The notes under the pieces were generated by a model, which did no database searches, had not been told where the DNA came from, and saw only the letters and a program-made list of their open reading frames with translations. A stretch of DNA of 64,000 bases from Diplonema japonicum (Eukaryota; Euglenozoa; Diplonemea; Diplonemida; Diplonemidae): contig OZ025685.1 in assembly GCA_964019335.1 (NCBI GenBank), forward strand, positions 374,001 through 438,000, read 5' to 3'. This document shows, one piece after another, positions 20,364 to 29,735 of the stretch. Made by a program: the position numbers and the translations under genes. Each line of letters opens with the position of its first letter. Within the stretch, counting starts at the first letter, position 1.

Positions 20364-21367
20364 ATGAGATCTGCCAGCAGCATAATAATAGCGATCACGT
20401 ACGGGCTGGCGGTGTGCAGCGGGGAGAGGGTGAACGTGAAAATCGGAAGTGTAACCATCGGCGAGAAGGAGGTGCAGGAGGGCGCGACAGCTGACGGCTT
20501 GGTCTTCACAGAGAGGCAAAGGATCAATGTGGGAGTATGTAACACCCCCCCTCCCCCCTCTCCCCCTTTTATTTTTACCTACCACACGAAAGGTAAGCAT
20601 TACGGCGAACGGAAAGGCAGTAGAATCCATCGAACAAGCAGCTCTAAGGTTCACCCACCAGTCTGGCAAGCAGGTCTGGTTCCCCCTCGAATCTTTAAAA
20701 TCCGAGTCCTGGGCGGCCAATATCGACCTTATCCGCCATGCCGAGCAGTCCTTCTTCTTCACAGCAGGGAAGTACGCCCTCGCTCTCGTTATTTCCGACC
20801 CCTCTTTCAAGCAACAGACTGAGAGAGAGCTTGGTACTGTTACCATGGACTTCACCGCAACACCTCTTTTCAAGCAGAGAATGGAATTCTCTGAAATGAA
20901 GGACTGGGTCAGGAGGGCACCTCAGACATGGGACATGAAGCCTGCTGATGACCGTGGCAGCGCTGGGGTATGGGGGGGAAAAAAAAAAAAAAAAAAAAAA
21001 GGCGAGTCTGGCCTTCTCTGCCGCCTTTTCGGTCCCCGTCCTCATCCTGTTTGCGATGCTGTACAGCGCTGGTATCAATGTTAAGGGGCTTTTCTCGAAC
21101 CCGGCGGTATGTTAGAAAGGAGATTTTTATTTTTTTTTTTTTTCTTTTTAGACATTCCTCCGTTCTGTGGTGTTCCAGGGGTGCATGTGCGGTATCTGTG
21201 TTGTGACAGTGCTCTACTGGATTAGCTTGCCTTTGTTCCCTGCTTTGATGTATGTAGGGTTGGAAAAAAAAAAAAAAAAAAAAAAAAACAGTACTATTGG
21301 TGGTCTCGGTGCTGTCGCGTTCGTCTTCAGGCCCAAGGCAGCTGAGGAGAAGGCGAAGAAGGAGTAG
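20364..21367 (+). CDS. oligosaccharyltransferase subunit, ribophorin II/SWP1-like, five exons
   Basis: Exons 20364-20534, 20593-20967, 21002-21106, 21152-21249 and 21292-21367 give a 274-residue protein, close to yeast Swp1 in size. It has a signal peptide (about 1-20), a beta-rich lumenal region with TANGKAVES and FTAGKYALALVISDP, then WDMKPADDRGSAG. Three hydrophobic helices follow (SLAFSAAFSVPVLILFAML; CMCGICVVTVLYWISLPLF; IGGLGAVAFVF). This layout fits the delta subunit of the ER N-glycosylation complex. The cytosolic end ...EKAKKE carries Lys at -3 and -5, an ER-retrieval pattern. Every junction is GT-AG, and each was chosen because it restores the hydrophobic segments in frame. Family assignment rests on topology and patterns, so it is good but not certain. 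Confidence 0.8.
20535..20592 (+). other. intron, 58 nt, pyrimidine-rich
   Basis: GTATGT...AAAG. It joins RINVG to VSITANGK in phase 0. Confidence 0.75.
20968..21001 (+). other. intron, 34 nt, almost pure purine
   Basis: The donor is GTATGG. The rest is G's followed by 22 A's, then the final G. Splicing joins SAG to ASLAFSAAF. Only the two T's of the donor are pyrimidines. Confidence 0.75.
21107..21151 (+). other. intron, 45 nt
   Basis: GTATGT...TTTTAG with a T-run. It joins FSNPA to TFLRS in phase 0. Confidence 0.75.
21250..21291 (+). other. intron, 42 nt, purine-rich
   Basis: GTATGT, then an A-run to ACAG. Phase 2; it creates the Ile codon joining FPAL to TIGGLGAV. Confidence 0.75.
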
Positions 21368-21477
21368 AACTCTCAGGGGGGGAGGAAAATATATAATGCC
21401 GCGCCTTTGGAAATATAATCGCAAAGGAAGGGGGAGGGTGGAAGGAAAAAAAAAAAAAAAAAAGAAGAATAAGTTAT

Positions 21478-21517
<40 letters not shown>

Positions 21518-21538
21518 AAGTGTATACCTTTTTTTTTT

Positions 21539-22305
21539 TTAACCACTAAAGGACCATGAGGACATATGTGTCCTTAAGAAAAATTATCTTTTCTATGTGG
21601 CACTTTTTGTGCCCCACAGCCCCTGGACTTTACTAAGACCCATTGTTCCGCGATTTTCCTTTATTTGAAATACCCTTTTGCGCGAAGAACAAACACAAAA
21701 ACCCGTCCCCAAGTGGGTTGCTTGGTGTCCTTTTGTACTTATTATTTGAGAGCAGCTTCTCAGGACCTTCTGAAGAGCTTCTTCCAACTCCAGCACCACC
21801 TCAGATGAGGGTGCTCAAGGCTGTGCCAAAAATAAAAAAAAAAAAACAATTTTACACCTGCAAAACGTGCAATGTTGCCCTGTGCCCTGAGTGCTTTGAG
21901 ATTTTTCATACAAAAAATGACTACCCTGACATGATAAAAAACCGACAATTCTGGAGACGCTTGAAAAAAAAAAATCCTCAAGGGCTTCAGCGCCCGCCAG
22001 GACCCAATGTTGGAAGAAAATCGACATCTGTAGAAGAAAAAAAAAGTGAGGGAGGCTGTCCTCGCCCAAGCGCCCTCGAGTGGGTTGAGCAATATATTTC
22101 CTCTCCCGACCCCGTATGAACACTAAGTAAGCCCCCCTGCATGGAAAATAAACTGTTTTTTTTAACCCCTGGGTCACGTGCTTTTTAAAGGGTATAGTGT
22201 ACTTTCCTATGGTTAAACTCTCGCATTTTTTTTTCCCCGGGTTCATAAATAGACAGTCCTTGGCACTTTTTTTCGCCAAAACCCCCGGTCCTTTAGTGGT
22301 TTTAA
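21539..22305 (+). mobile_element. decayed piggyBac-like element with 13-bp TIRs
   Basis: CCACTAAAGGACC (21543-21555) is directly preceded by TTAA (21539-21542). Its exact inverse GGTCCTTTAGTGG lies at 22287-22299, followed by TTTTAA. A TTAA target and 13-bp inverted termini are piggyBac hallmarks. The interior carries a piggyBac-type C-terminal Cys-rich segment. At about 760 bp it is far too short to be autonomous. Two extra T's separate the right TIR from its TTAA. Confidence 0.72.
21643..22119 (+). pseudogene. piggyBac transposase C-terminal fragment
   Basis: The frame contains YTCKTCNVALCPECFEIFHT, matching the Cys-rich zinc-binding tail of piggyBac transposases (CxxC...LCxxCFxxFH). The DDD catalytic core is absent, and the first Cys pair expected before this segment appears lost in a Lys-rich run. 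The upstream part of the frame does not look like transposase. Confidence 0.65.
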
Positions 22306-22626
22306 AAAAAAAAAAAAAGTGTTCTCGTTTTGGCCCTTTTTTTTTTTCCCCCCCACCCTCTCCCTCCAATCTTTTTTTGTAGTGTGTAACAATTGTTTTT
22401 TTTTTAATATTTTTTTTTAAAAAAAAAAAAACAGAGAACTAAAAAAAAAAAAAAAAAGCCGATCCGATTCACTCACACGTTACCTTTTATTTTTTTTTGG
22501 CGCCATCCCCCCCCCCCTTTTTTTATAACTCTTATTTCCACCCCGGTGCCTCTTATATTAAATTTAAACGTAGAAAGGAGGAGACGGGTGGTGGTGGGGC
22601 GAGTCTCGCACACACAAAAAAAAAAA
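22306..22626. other. intergenic low-complexity DNA
   Basis: T, A and C runs only. The ATG of the transporter follows an A13 run directly. Confidence 0.6.
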
Positions 22627-24079
22627 ATGTCGATCGCCATAGGAAAACGAGTAAAACCGAACGTGGATGACACCCTTGAAGAAGAAGAGAACGGCTTGCT
22701 AAAACACCCTGTAGGTACACCAACGTCCCACCCAATCCACTCCGACATAGATAGAAAGGAAGTAGTCACAAACCTCGGCGTGTGCTGCCTGACATTATTC
22801 AACTTCCCTTACGGGTGCATCTGCACCACCATGGGCATGTTCGTCCTACCAGCGGAGGCAGTACGACTCTTCCCCGAAAACGAGTCTTTTGCGTTAGGTT
22901 GTTTCCTACTATCCGTTGGAGTATCACAACTAATTTGCCCATACATAGGCCTGGTATCGGATAAGTGCACATCACCATTAGGACGCCGCCGCCCCTTCAT
23001 CATAGGAGGTACTATAGCAAGTTTATTCTTAGTTGCCGTTATGCAATGGTGTTCGGTTCATTATTACAAATGGGGTTTTGGAGCAGCGTTGTTCGCTGCA
23101 ATGTTTTCCTTGAACACGGTGTACTCAGCACAATGTGGTTTGGTACCAGATCTTGTTCCGGAATCGAAGCAGGGTTTGGCGTCTGGTACGGTGGCTGCTA
23201 TGCAGCTAGCAGGTTCTTTTTCGGGTTTCATAGGAGTCATGATGTCAAAGGACAGAGACATACACCTCGCGTACCCATTGTACCAGATTTTGCTATCTGT
23301 CACAGTTGTGATTATCTGTGCGTGTTGTCAAGAGGTACCGGAGTTCACTAAAACACCCCCGACTATGAAAGAGATCGTGAAGTCCTACACAATAGACACC
23401 ACGAAGGACGCGGATTTCTTCTGGGTGTTCGTTTCCCGCGCGTTTTTTTACGCTGCTGTTTCCTGCCAAGCGTTCATGTTGTTTTACATACGGGACGTCG
23501 TCGGGACAAAGGACATCGCGGAGGCGAGGAAGCAAATGGCGACCATTGCTCTCATCGGCCAGTTCACCGCAGCGTGCGTCGCGTACCCTGTAGGACAGCT
23601 TTCCGATTTGTCGCTCGGAAGAAAATCGCTTATCTACCTAGCGTGTTGCGTCATGGCCTTCGTGTACATCTGTTTCATAACAATGCCGCTTGTGTTCTCC
23701 GCTTCGCGGCTCATATCGTCTGTGTACTTTATCTCGTCTGTGTACGGGGTTGGGAATGGGTGTTACCTGGCTGTCGATTATGCTCTCGCGTTGGATGTGC
23801 TGCCTTCAAAGGCGACTTCATGTCAGGATTTGGGTGTTTGGGGGATTGCTGCTTTCCTTGGGTCGTCCATCGGGCCAATGGTGTATGGCACTGTGCTTGA
23901 GGTGGTGGGGAAGCGGGAAGGCGTTGACGAGTATGGGAGGGGGAGGGGGAACAAAAAAAAAAACAAAAAAAAAAAACACCAGGTATTACTATAATGGATA
24001 CGTTGTTATGCTGCTCCTTGGGTGTCTTGCTTGTGGTGCTTCAGGATTTTTCGTCCGTTTTGTAAAAGGAAGTAGGTAG
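22627..24079 (+). CDS. MFS sugar (sucrose/GPH-type) transporter
   Basis: Exons 22627-23930 and 23983-24079 give a 466-residue protein with about 12 membrane segments. After a soluble N-terminus of about 45 residues come FNFPYGCICTTMGMFVLPAE and the conserved loop GLVSDKCTSPLGRRRPFI. The D...GRRRP loop is typical of sucrose-H+ symporters and the GPH family; a second copy of the loop reads GQLSDLSLGRKS. The intron removes a Gly/Lys-rich insertion and links GVDE to YYYNGYVVMLLLGCLACGAS, restoring the last helix. Without splicing the frame ends in a nonsensical poly-Lys tail. It is presumably a plasma- or endomembrane proton-coupled sugar carrier. Substrate cannot be read from sequence. Confidence 0.83.
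23931..23982 (+). other. intron, 52 nt, purine-rich
   Basis: GTATGG, G-rich then A-rich, ending ACCAG. Phase 2; the split codon becomes Glu. Confidence 0.75.
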
Positions 24080-24292
24080 TGAAAGGAATGGGGATAAGGG
24101 GTGGGGGGGGGGGGGGGGGGGGAGATATTGCACTGGGATACAGCACAGGAGACCACTGTGAGCCTAACGAGAGAGAGAGTCTGAATACTTACTTTTTGTG
24201 TGCCCTCCCTCTTACCCCCAGCGTTTTTTAAGAAATTGTTTTTTTTTCCGGCTGTGTGTGTGTTTTTCTGTGTGCCCTTTTTCTCTCTCCCA

Positions 24293-24329
<37 letters not shown>

Positions 24330-24802
24330 TTGCAAGCGTGCAAAGAGTTCGTTGTTTCTCACAAAAAAAAAAAAAAAAAAAAAAAAGAGGAAAAAAGAAA
24401 AACAAAAGTGTATTTTTTTTGTTTTAACAATATTATTGTCGAGACTAAAAACTAGTTGATGGCAGCGTAATGAGCTATTTTATTAGGTAAAATTCCGCTC
24501 GTGCGCACAAACAAATGGAGCGCCAAACTAGTTTTTCTTTCAAAACTCTTGTTTTTTTTTTTTTTTTTAAGGTGGTCCTCAAGCGGGATTTGCCCTTAAC
24601 ATCGCCTTTTTTTTCCTTTTTTGGAGCGATGGCAGCGAGTTACCTCCTTAAGAAACTGGGCAGGAAGTGACAAGAAGAAAGAAAGAAAGGCCGAGGCCCC
24701 AGAAGGGAGAAAGGGGGTAGATAAGTAGAGACAAGGGGGTCGTTCTAAAACAGGAACCTCCTTTATCATCTCTCTCTTTTTTATTATTTCTTTACAACCC
24801 AA

Positions 24803-24847
<45 letters not shown>

Positions 24848-24876
24848 AAAAAAGAAAAAAAGGAACTAACACGAAC

Positions 24877-24914
<38 letters not shown>

Positions 24915-25802
24915 CTTTATCTGTGTACCTGAAAAGAAATTAGGTTTGAAGAATCTTGCGTCGAATAGACCAAAAAAAAAAAAAAAAGAACAAGTTATTT
25001 TCCTCTTTTTTTTTTTTTTTTTGTTTTTTTTTTTGTTTTCCGATTTTTAGATTAACGGGTTGTTTTCCTCTTGTTATTTTGTTTAATACCGTACTAGGCA
25101 TCTTTTCTCACCTGATTATTAACTCTAAAATAAAAAAAAAAAAAAAAAGAAAAGCCACACACTTCAAACTACTCCCCCCGAGTCTTTGATTTGTCTAACA
25201 AAGATTTCTATAAGAGAAATAGGGAAGACAGCAGGGAGGCAGAGAAAGAAAAACAAAAGGATTTAGTCCATTTGAGAATTTCATTTTTGCTTGAAGAATT
25301 TGGTGGCACTTACTGCCAAGCTTCCTTCCCCATGTTTTTCTTTTTTTAAAAAAGGAGCAAACAAAACTTTTTTTTTTGGGTGGGATTTGGTGAGCAATTC
25401 TTCTTTTTTTTTTGAGATGAAGTAAAAAAAACTTTCTTTTTTTTCTTTTTTTTAGTTGACGTGTTTTATTCCCCCCCCCCCCCCCCCACCCTCACTTCTA
25501 TACCTTGGTGGTCCCGTTTGCATTTGCTCCCACCATTGTATTTTTTTTTTTCGTGTTCTTTTTCTACACACTGTGGGGGGATTAAAAAAAAAGATTTTTT
25601 TTGTTTTTTTTTCCCCATCTGTTTTATTATTTTCCCCTGCGTGCCAACAAAACAAAAACAAAAAAAAAACAAAGAAAAGAAAAGAAAAGAGAGGTAATTT
25701 TGACATTTTTCCCATTTTCATGACATTTTCTTTCAAAACAAAAACTTTTAATCATCAAAAAAAAAAAAAAAAAAGGAGGCGGGTGGGAGGGGAAAACAGG
25801 GT

Positions 25803-25838
<36 letters not shown>

Positions 25839-25843
25839 CTGAG

Positions 25844-25872
<29 letters not shown>
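24080..25872. other. intergenic with LINE-tail and other repeats
   Basis: It contains a G-run (about 24101-24122), many A/T runs, the dispersed block 24571-24595 (GGTGGTCCTCAAG..GGGATTTGC, also at 45772-45797) and the LINE 3' copy 24645-24775. No host gene is seen. Confidence 0.55.
24645..24775 (+). mobile_element. 5'-truncated LINE 3' end
   Basis: It matches 15905-16075 closely, starting CTTAAGAAACTGGGCAG and running through GGCCGAGGCCCCAGAAGG and GTAGATAAGTAGAGACAAG to AACCTCCTTTATC. About 30 bases are missing internally. A copy of only the 3' terminus is the signature of truncated target-primed insertion. Confidence 0.65.
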
Positions 25873-25875
<3 letters not shown>

Positions 25876-27126
25876 TCCATGCGCGAAAAACACGCCCACC
25901 ACAGACCCACCCATATTGGGGTGGATTTGGGACAAAGCTGGACCGCCCCATCAGACACTTCACGGGGTGCAAAGAAACGGCAAAGAAACGCAATGCTGGG
26001 CTTGGTAGCAGTCGCATTGGGTGTTGTAATGGTTCTAATCCTGTTAGTTGAAATTGCGTCCACTGGAAATCTAAGTCAACAACACCCCGAAATTGACACG
26101 GGTTCTGGTGAAGACGAACACGAGAAGCGAGACATTATAACAACGGAAGGTCCTTTGAAACACCCAAAACTCCCCAAAACCCAAGACAGCGTGGGAAATA
26201 TCAAACCGAGCGAGCTCTTACTTCGCGGGAAAACCGCAGGCAACGACCAACCCAGAAGAAAAAAGGGAGCAAACCAACACCCACCCTTAATCAAAGACAA
26301 ACTCACACTGGTACTGTGCACGTGGAGCGGTGACACGGAAGGGTTCCCCCGTGTTGAAATGCTGTTCTCGTCGGTTTCAAAATTTTTATCGAAAAAATCG
26401 CTTCACGAACTGTTGCTGGTGGTGCCCGATGGTGATTTCCCGCATTTTAAGCAGGAATTTCAACAACGAACTGTAGGGTTTCCAGTGAGGCTGGTCGCTG
26501 ACGAGCGTTTAAAAACCCTCGAAAAAGAAGAAATGCTAAGCCTAACCCCGAAGGGTGAGCTCAAGGAAAACGGCGGCCGCGGGGCGAACTACCGCATGCA
26601 AATGCTCCTCAAACTCCTCATTTCAAAGGAAGTCCAGACTGCCTTCTACATCACCTTAGATAATGATGTTTTCTTTAAACGCCCAACGGAGTTCTCCGAT
26701 CTTATAATCAACGGGAAGGCCATAGTTCAGGGCAGGGAAGCGGGCCGCCACCGTGCTTCGTGGTGGTCCGCATCGGGGACCATTCTTCAGAACCCCCATG
26801 ACTGTGGTTCTTCCCTTGTACGCGATCCTTTTCAAATAGGAGTGACGCCTGCGATTTTGCACACCCACGCGACACGCTCCCTCATCTCGACCATCGAGGC
26901 CCGGAACGGCACCTTTGACAGGATCCTGTTCCAATACCTGTCGAACAAGGGAACGGCTGACTGGACGGAGTACACTCTGTACTGGTCGTTCATCTGTGTA
27001 AAGAATTATGGAGAGGTCCTGCACACGCACCTCCCGGATAGGCGGCTTTATGACACTTCGGGTTTTGCTTGGAGCTCTTTTGACTCTTACGATGTTGATG
27101 CAGTGTTCAAGGATAACAGGTTTGTT

Positions 27127-27169
<43 letters not shown>

Positions 27170-27266
27170 AACATTACCACACAGCACGTTTTTCGGGGTT
27201 GTGCAAAGTATTTCCGGCGCGCCTTCCGCGGATGTTATAAAAGCGTTGAGCCCGAGATTTGTGTGA
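25873..27266 (+). CDS. type II membrane glycosyltransferase, DUF6492-like
   Basis: Exons 25873-27119 and 27185-27266 give 442 residues. A short cytosolic N-terminus is followed by one membrane segment at about residues 41-62 (MLGLVAVALGVVMVLILLVE), predicting a Golgi type II enzyme. The lumenal domain begins KLTLVLCTWSGD and includes ELLLVVPDGDF, FYITLDNDVFFKRP (a DxD-like nucleotide-sugar site), THATRSL and the WTEYTLYW block. These resemble the DUF6492 glycosyltransferase family found in algae and other protists. The intron is almost all T. Splicing creates a Ser codon and the terminal exon STFFGVVQSISGAPSADV...SPRFV. Donor and acceptor sugars are unknown. Confidence 0.75.
27120..27184 (+). 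other. intron, 65 nt, dominated by a T run
   Basis: GTTTGTTG followed by a T run of about 40 bases and GAACATTACCACACAG. Phase 2. Confidence 0.78.
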
Positions 27267-27917
27267 GCGGGGCGGGGTGGGGGATATGGAGAAGAAGAAA
27301 AAAAAAAAAAAGAGAGAATAATAGTGCACTCTACCCAATAAAGAAAGCGTTTGTTTTTTTGAGAGGGGTGGGTAGGTGGGGTATTTTTTTTGAGGCCCGA
27401 GGGCTCAAGAATTCTTCTTCGAGGTGCCCACTCCCCCCCCCACCCCACCCCACCCCGAAGGAAATAAGACCGCCTTTTTTTTTTATTGGGTATTATACAG
27501 GAAAATTATTTTATTTCACTCTTCGTCATTTTCTTCACTCACTAGGGGCCTCATTATTTAACGCGAAATCGCCATTATTTAACTAGTTAAATAATGAGAT
27601 TTTGCAGTTAAATAATGGCCCTTCAGAGTGGAAAAATGAGTCTCGCCGTGGAAAAAAATGCACCCAACCCCTTGAAAAATTTTTTTGGGGTGGGGGTATT
27701 TTGACTATTTTTGGCCATCTGAGGCCATTCCAGCCCTTAAAAGTGGGAATAAGTGCCTTACTTTCCCTTTAAATGCCACGGCGAAATAGCAACCCCATAT
27801 TACCTTAGGAAACTCCCCAAAAAGGCTGACCTGCGTGAAAAAAAACAGCAGTGAAAGCAGTGAAGAGTGAGTGACTCAAATGACGAAGAGTGAAATAAAA
27901 CGACTTACTTGCCGCCA

Positions 27918-28018
27918 AATGAGCCATTATTTAACACTCGTTACCCGTTTTTTTGCACTCGGGCCCTGCGGGCCCTCGTGCAAAAAATTCGGGAACTCGA
28001 GTTAAATAATGACTCATT
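27918..28018. repeat. foldback element with central GA/GNA hairpin
   Basis: The outer arms AATGAGCCATTATTTAAC and its inverse (ending 28018) enclose a hairpin at 27949-27987. On the minus strand this reads GCAC, GA, GGGCCC, GCA loop, GGGCCC, GA, GTGC, flanked by T/A runs. The arrangement CAC-GA-stem-GNA-stem-GA-GTG is the same as at 6703-6735 and 53249-53273, though the inner stem sequence differs. Confidence 0.72.
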
Positions 28019-28365
28019 ATTTGTTGGCAATAAATAGTTATTATTGTGAAAAAGATTAAAAAAATTAAAGTTTAAGGATTTCGATTCATTTTCTAAATGA
28101 GAAAATAAAATTCCGATATTTTTTCCAAGGGGGCTGTGGATTTTCAGTCACTTTTTTTTTTAAAAGGGGAAAATTTATGAGCTTGCCCCCGGTCATACTT
28201 CTACTGTGGTTCCCTTTTGTCAACGTTTTTATTTTTTTTCGGTGGGCCGTTGCTAACTAGTTTTTCACAATAAAAAAAAGAAGAAAATGGGTTAATCGGG
28301 GGGGGGGGGGGGGGGGGGAGAGAGGACCGGAGGAGGAAAAAATAAAAAAGTGTGAGCACTTATGG

Positions 28366-28395
28366 TTTTCTTTTCTTTTTTTTTCTTATTCCTAG
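28366..28395 (+). promoter_or_regulatory. candidate splice (trans-splice) acceptor
   Basis: A T/C-rich tract ends in CCTAG at 28391-28395, 47 bases before the hydratase ATG. Confidence 0.42.
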
Positions 28396-28442
28396 CAAAA
28401 AGAGAAGGAAAAAAAAAGAGAGCAAATAAACAAAAAACAAAA

Positions 28443-29123
28443 ATGTTCCGCCAAACCGCGAGGGTTCTGTCGCTCATCACCAGCAAGGTGGAGGGGAGGG
28501 TTGGTATCGTGGGGCTGAACAGGCCCGAAGCTCTGAACGCCCTGAGCACGCCTTTGGTGAACGAAATGGCCGCCAAGATCGAGGAGTTCGACCAGAGCAA
28601 CGACATCGGCTGCATTGTGCTGACAGGGGAGGGGAAGGCCTTCGCTGCAGGCGCCGATATCAAAGAAATGAAGGACATGGACTTCAGCGAGGTGTACAGG
28701 ACAGACCTCTTCGGGGACATGAAGAAGGTGAGGGCTGCCAAGACACCCATCATTGCCGCAGTCAACGGGTTTGCCCTTGGCGGGGGCTGCGAGCTTGCTA
28801 TGCTATGCGACATTATCTACGCTTCTGAGAAGGCAAAATTCGGCCAACCCGAGATCAAACTCGGCACCATCCCGGGCATCGGGGGCACCCAGAACCTCAC
28901 CAAGCTCATCGGGAAATCGCGGGCCATGGAGTGGGTTCTTACCGGGGACGTGTACAGCGCTGAAGAGGCCCTCAAGGCAGGGCTTGTTGCCAAGGTGTTC
29001 CCCCACGACGAGCTGTTCGCCAAGGCTCTCGAGCAGGCCACCAAGATCGCCGGATACTCCCGCGTAACAACTGAGCTTGCGAAGGTCGCAGTCAACGAGG
29101 CTCTTGAGCTGGGCATCAGGTTT

Positions 29124-29173
<50 letters not shown>

Positions 29174-29309
29174 CCTTCTAAAATAACGCAACAGTGACGG
29201 CCTTCACTTCGAGAAGCGACTGTTCCAGTCCACCTTCGGCACCAAGGACAAGATTGAGGGCATGAACGCGTTTGCCGAAAAGAGGCAGGCTAACTGGTCC
29301 CACATGTGA
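28443..29309 (+). CDS. ECHS1: enoyl-CoA hydratase (crotonase family)
   Basis: Exons 28443-29119 and 29195-29309 give a 263-residue enzyme hydrating 2-enoyl-CoA in fatty-acid beta-oxidation. Oxyanion-hole residues lie in AAGADIKEM and [13 protein letters not shown]. The two catalytic Glu positions are present in GGGCELAM and [16 protein letters not shown]. The C-terminal exon [31 protein letters not shown] is the usual crotonase trimerisation end. The short N-terminus [10 protein letters not shown] is basic and suggests mitochondrial import, while the final SHM also fits a weak peroxisomal pattern. The ATG at 28443 is chosen over an earlier in-frame ATG that would add only leader-like Lys-rich sequence and would lie before the candidate acceptor. 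Confidence 0.92.
29120..29194 (+). other. intron, 75 nt, dominated by a T run
   Basis: GTTTGG, then a T run of about 40 bases, then ATAATTTCCTTCTAAAATAACGCAACAG. Splicing gives GIR to GIS in frame and restores the canonical C-terminus. Confidence 0.85.
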
Positions 29310-29735
29310 TTTCTTTTTTTTTTCTCCTTTTTTTTGTTACCTACACTTGGGGGGGGGGGGGGGGGGGGGGTGAGCAAAAAGGCTGATTTTCTTTATAGTG
29401 TGTTTCTTCTTTTTTTTTCTTCTTTTCTTGCAGAAAACGTTTATAATTCATAATTAAAAAAAAGAGGGGGGGAGGGGAAGGAAAAAGCGGGGGGGGAAAG
29501 GAGCGAATATAAAACAAAAAAAAGAAAACAACATAAGTCTCTCCTTTCCCTTTTTCCCTTTTCCATTCCCCCCCCCCTTTTTTTTCCCCCTTTTTTTATT
29601 TCTTGGTATTCCCACCCACCCCCTATTTTTCCCTTCAAAAACTTCCTCCAGCACACACATTGTCCCAGTCGCCATACCCGGCTTCTCCTGTGGATGCGTT
29701 AAAATAAAAAAAATTAAAAAAAAATTTAAAAAACT
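29310..29735 (+). promoter_or_regulatory. intergenic; contains a candidate splice acceptor at 29640-29651
   Basis: A G-run (about 29349-29370) and T/A runs, then a C/T-rich stretch (29570-29650) ending in TCCAG at 29647-29651. A second CAG lies at about 29665-29667. No gene is seen. Confidence 0.4.

Larger units (their letters stand above)
27267..28442. other. intergenic with ATTATTTAAC repeats and a foldback element
   Basis: Between 27550 and 28030 the motif ATTATTTAAC or its complement occurs at least six times, including a palindrome at 27574-27597. A foldback element sits at 27918-28018. The block 28241-28260 (GGTGGGCCGTTGCTAAC) is a dispersed repeat shared with 44862, 53055 and 55424. 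A G-run lies at about 28300-28318. No host gene is seen. Confidence 0.55.

Noticed and set aside
27961..27980. Intrinsic (bacterial-type) terminator at the GC-rich hairpin
   Set aside because: The hairpin is the centre of a larger foldback repeat in a eukaryotic context, with A/T arms on both sides.
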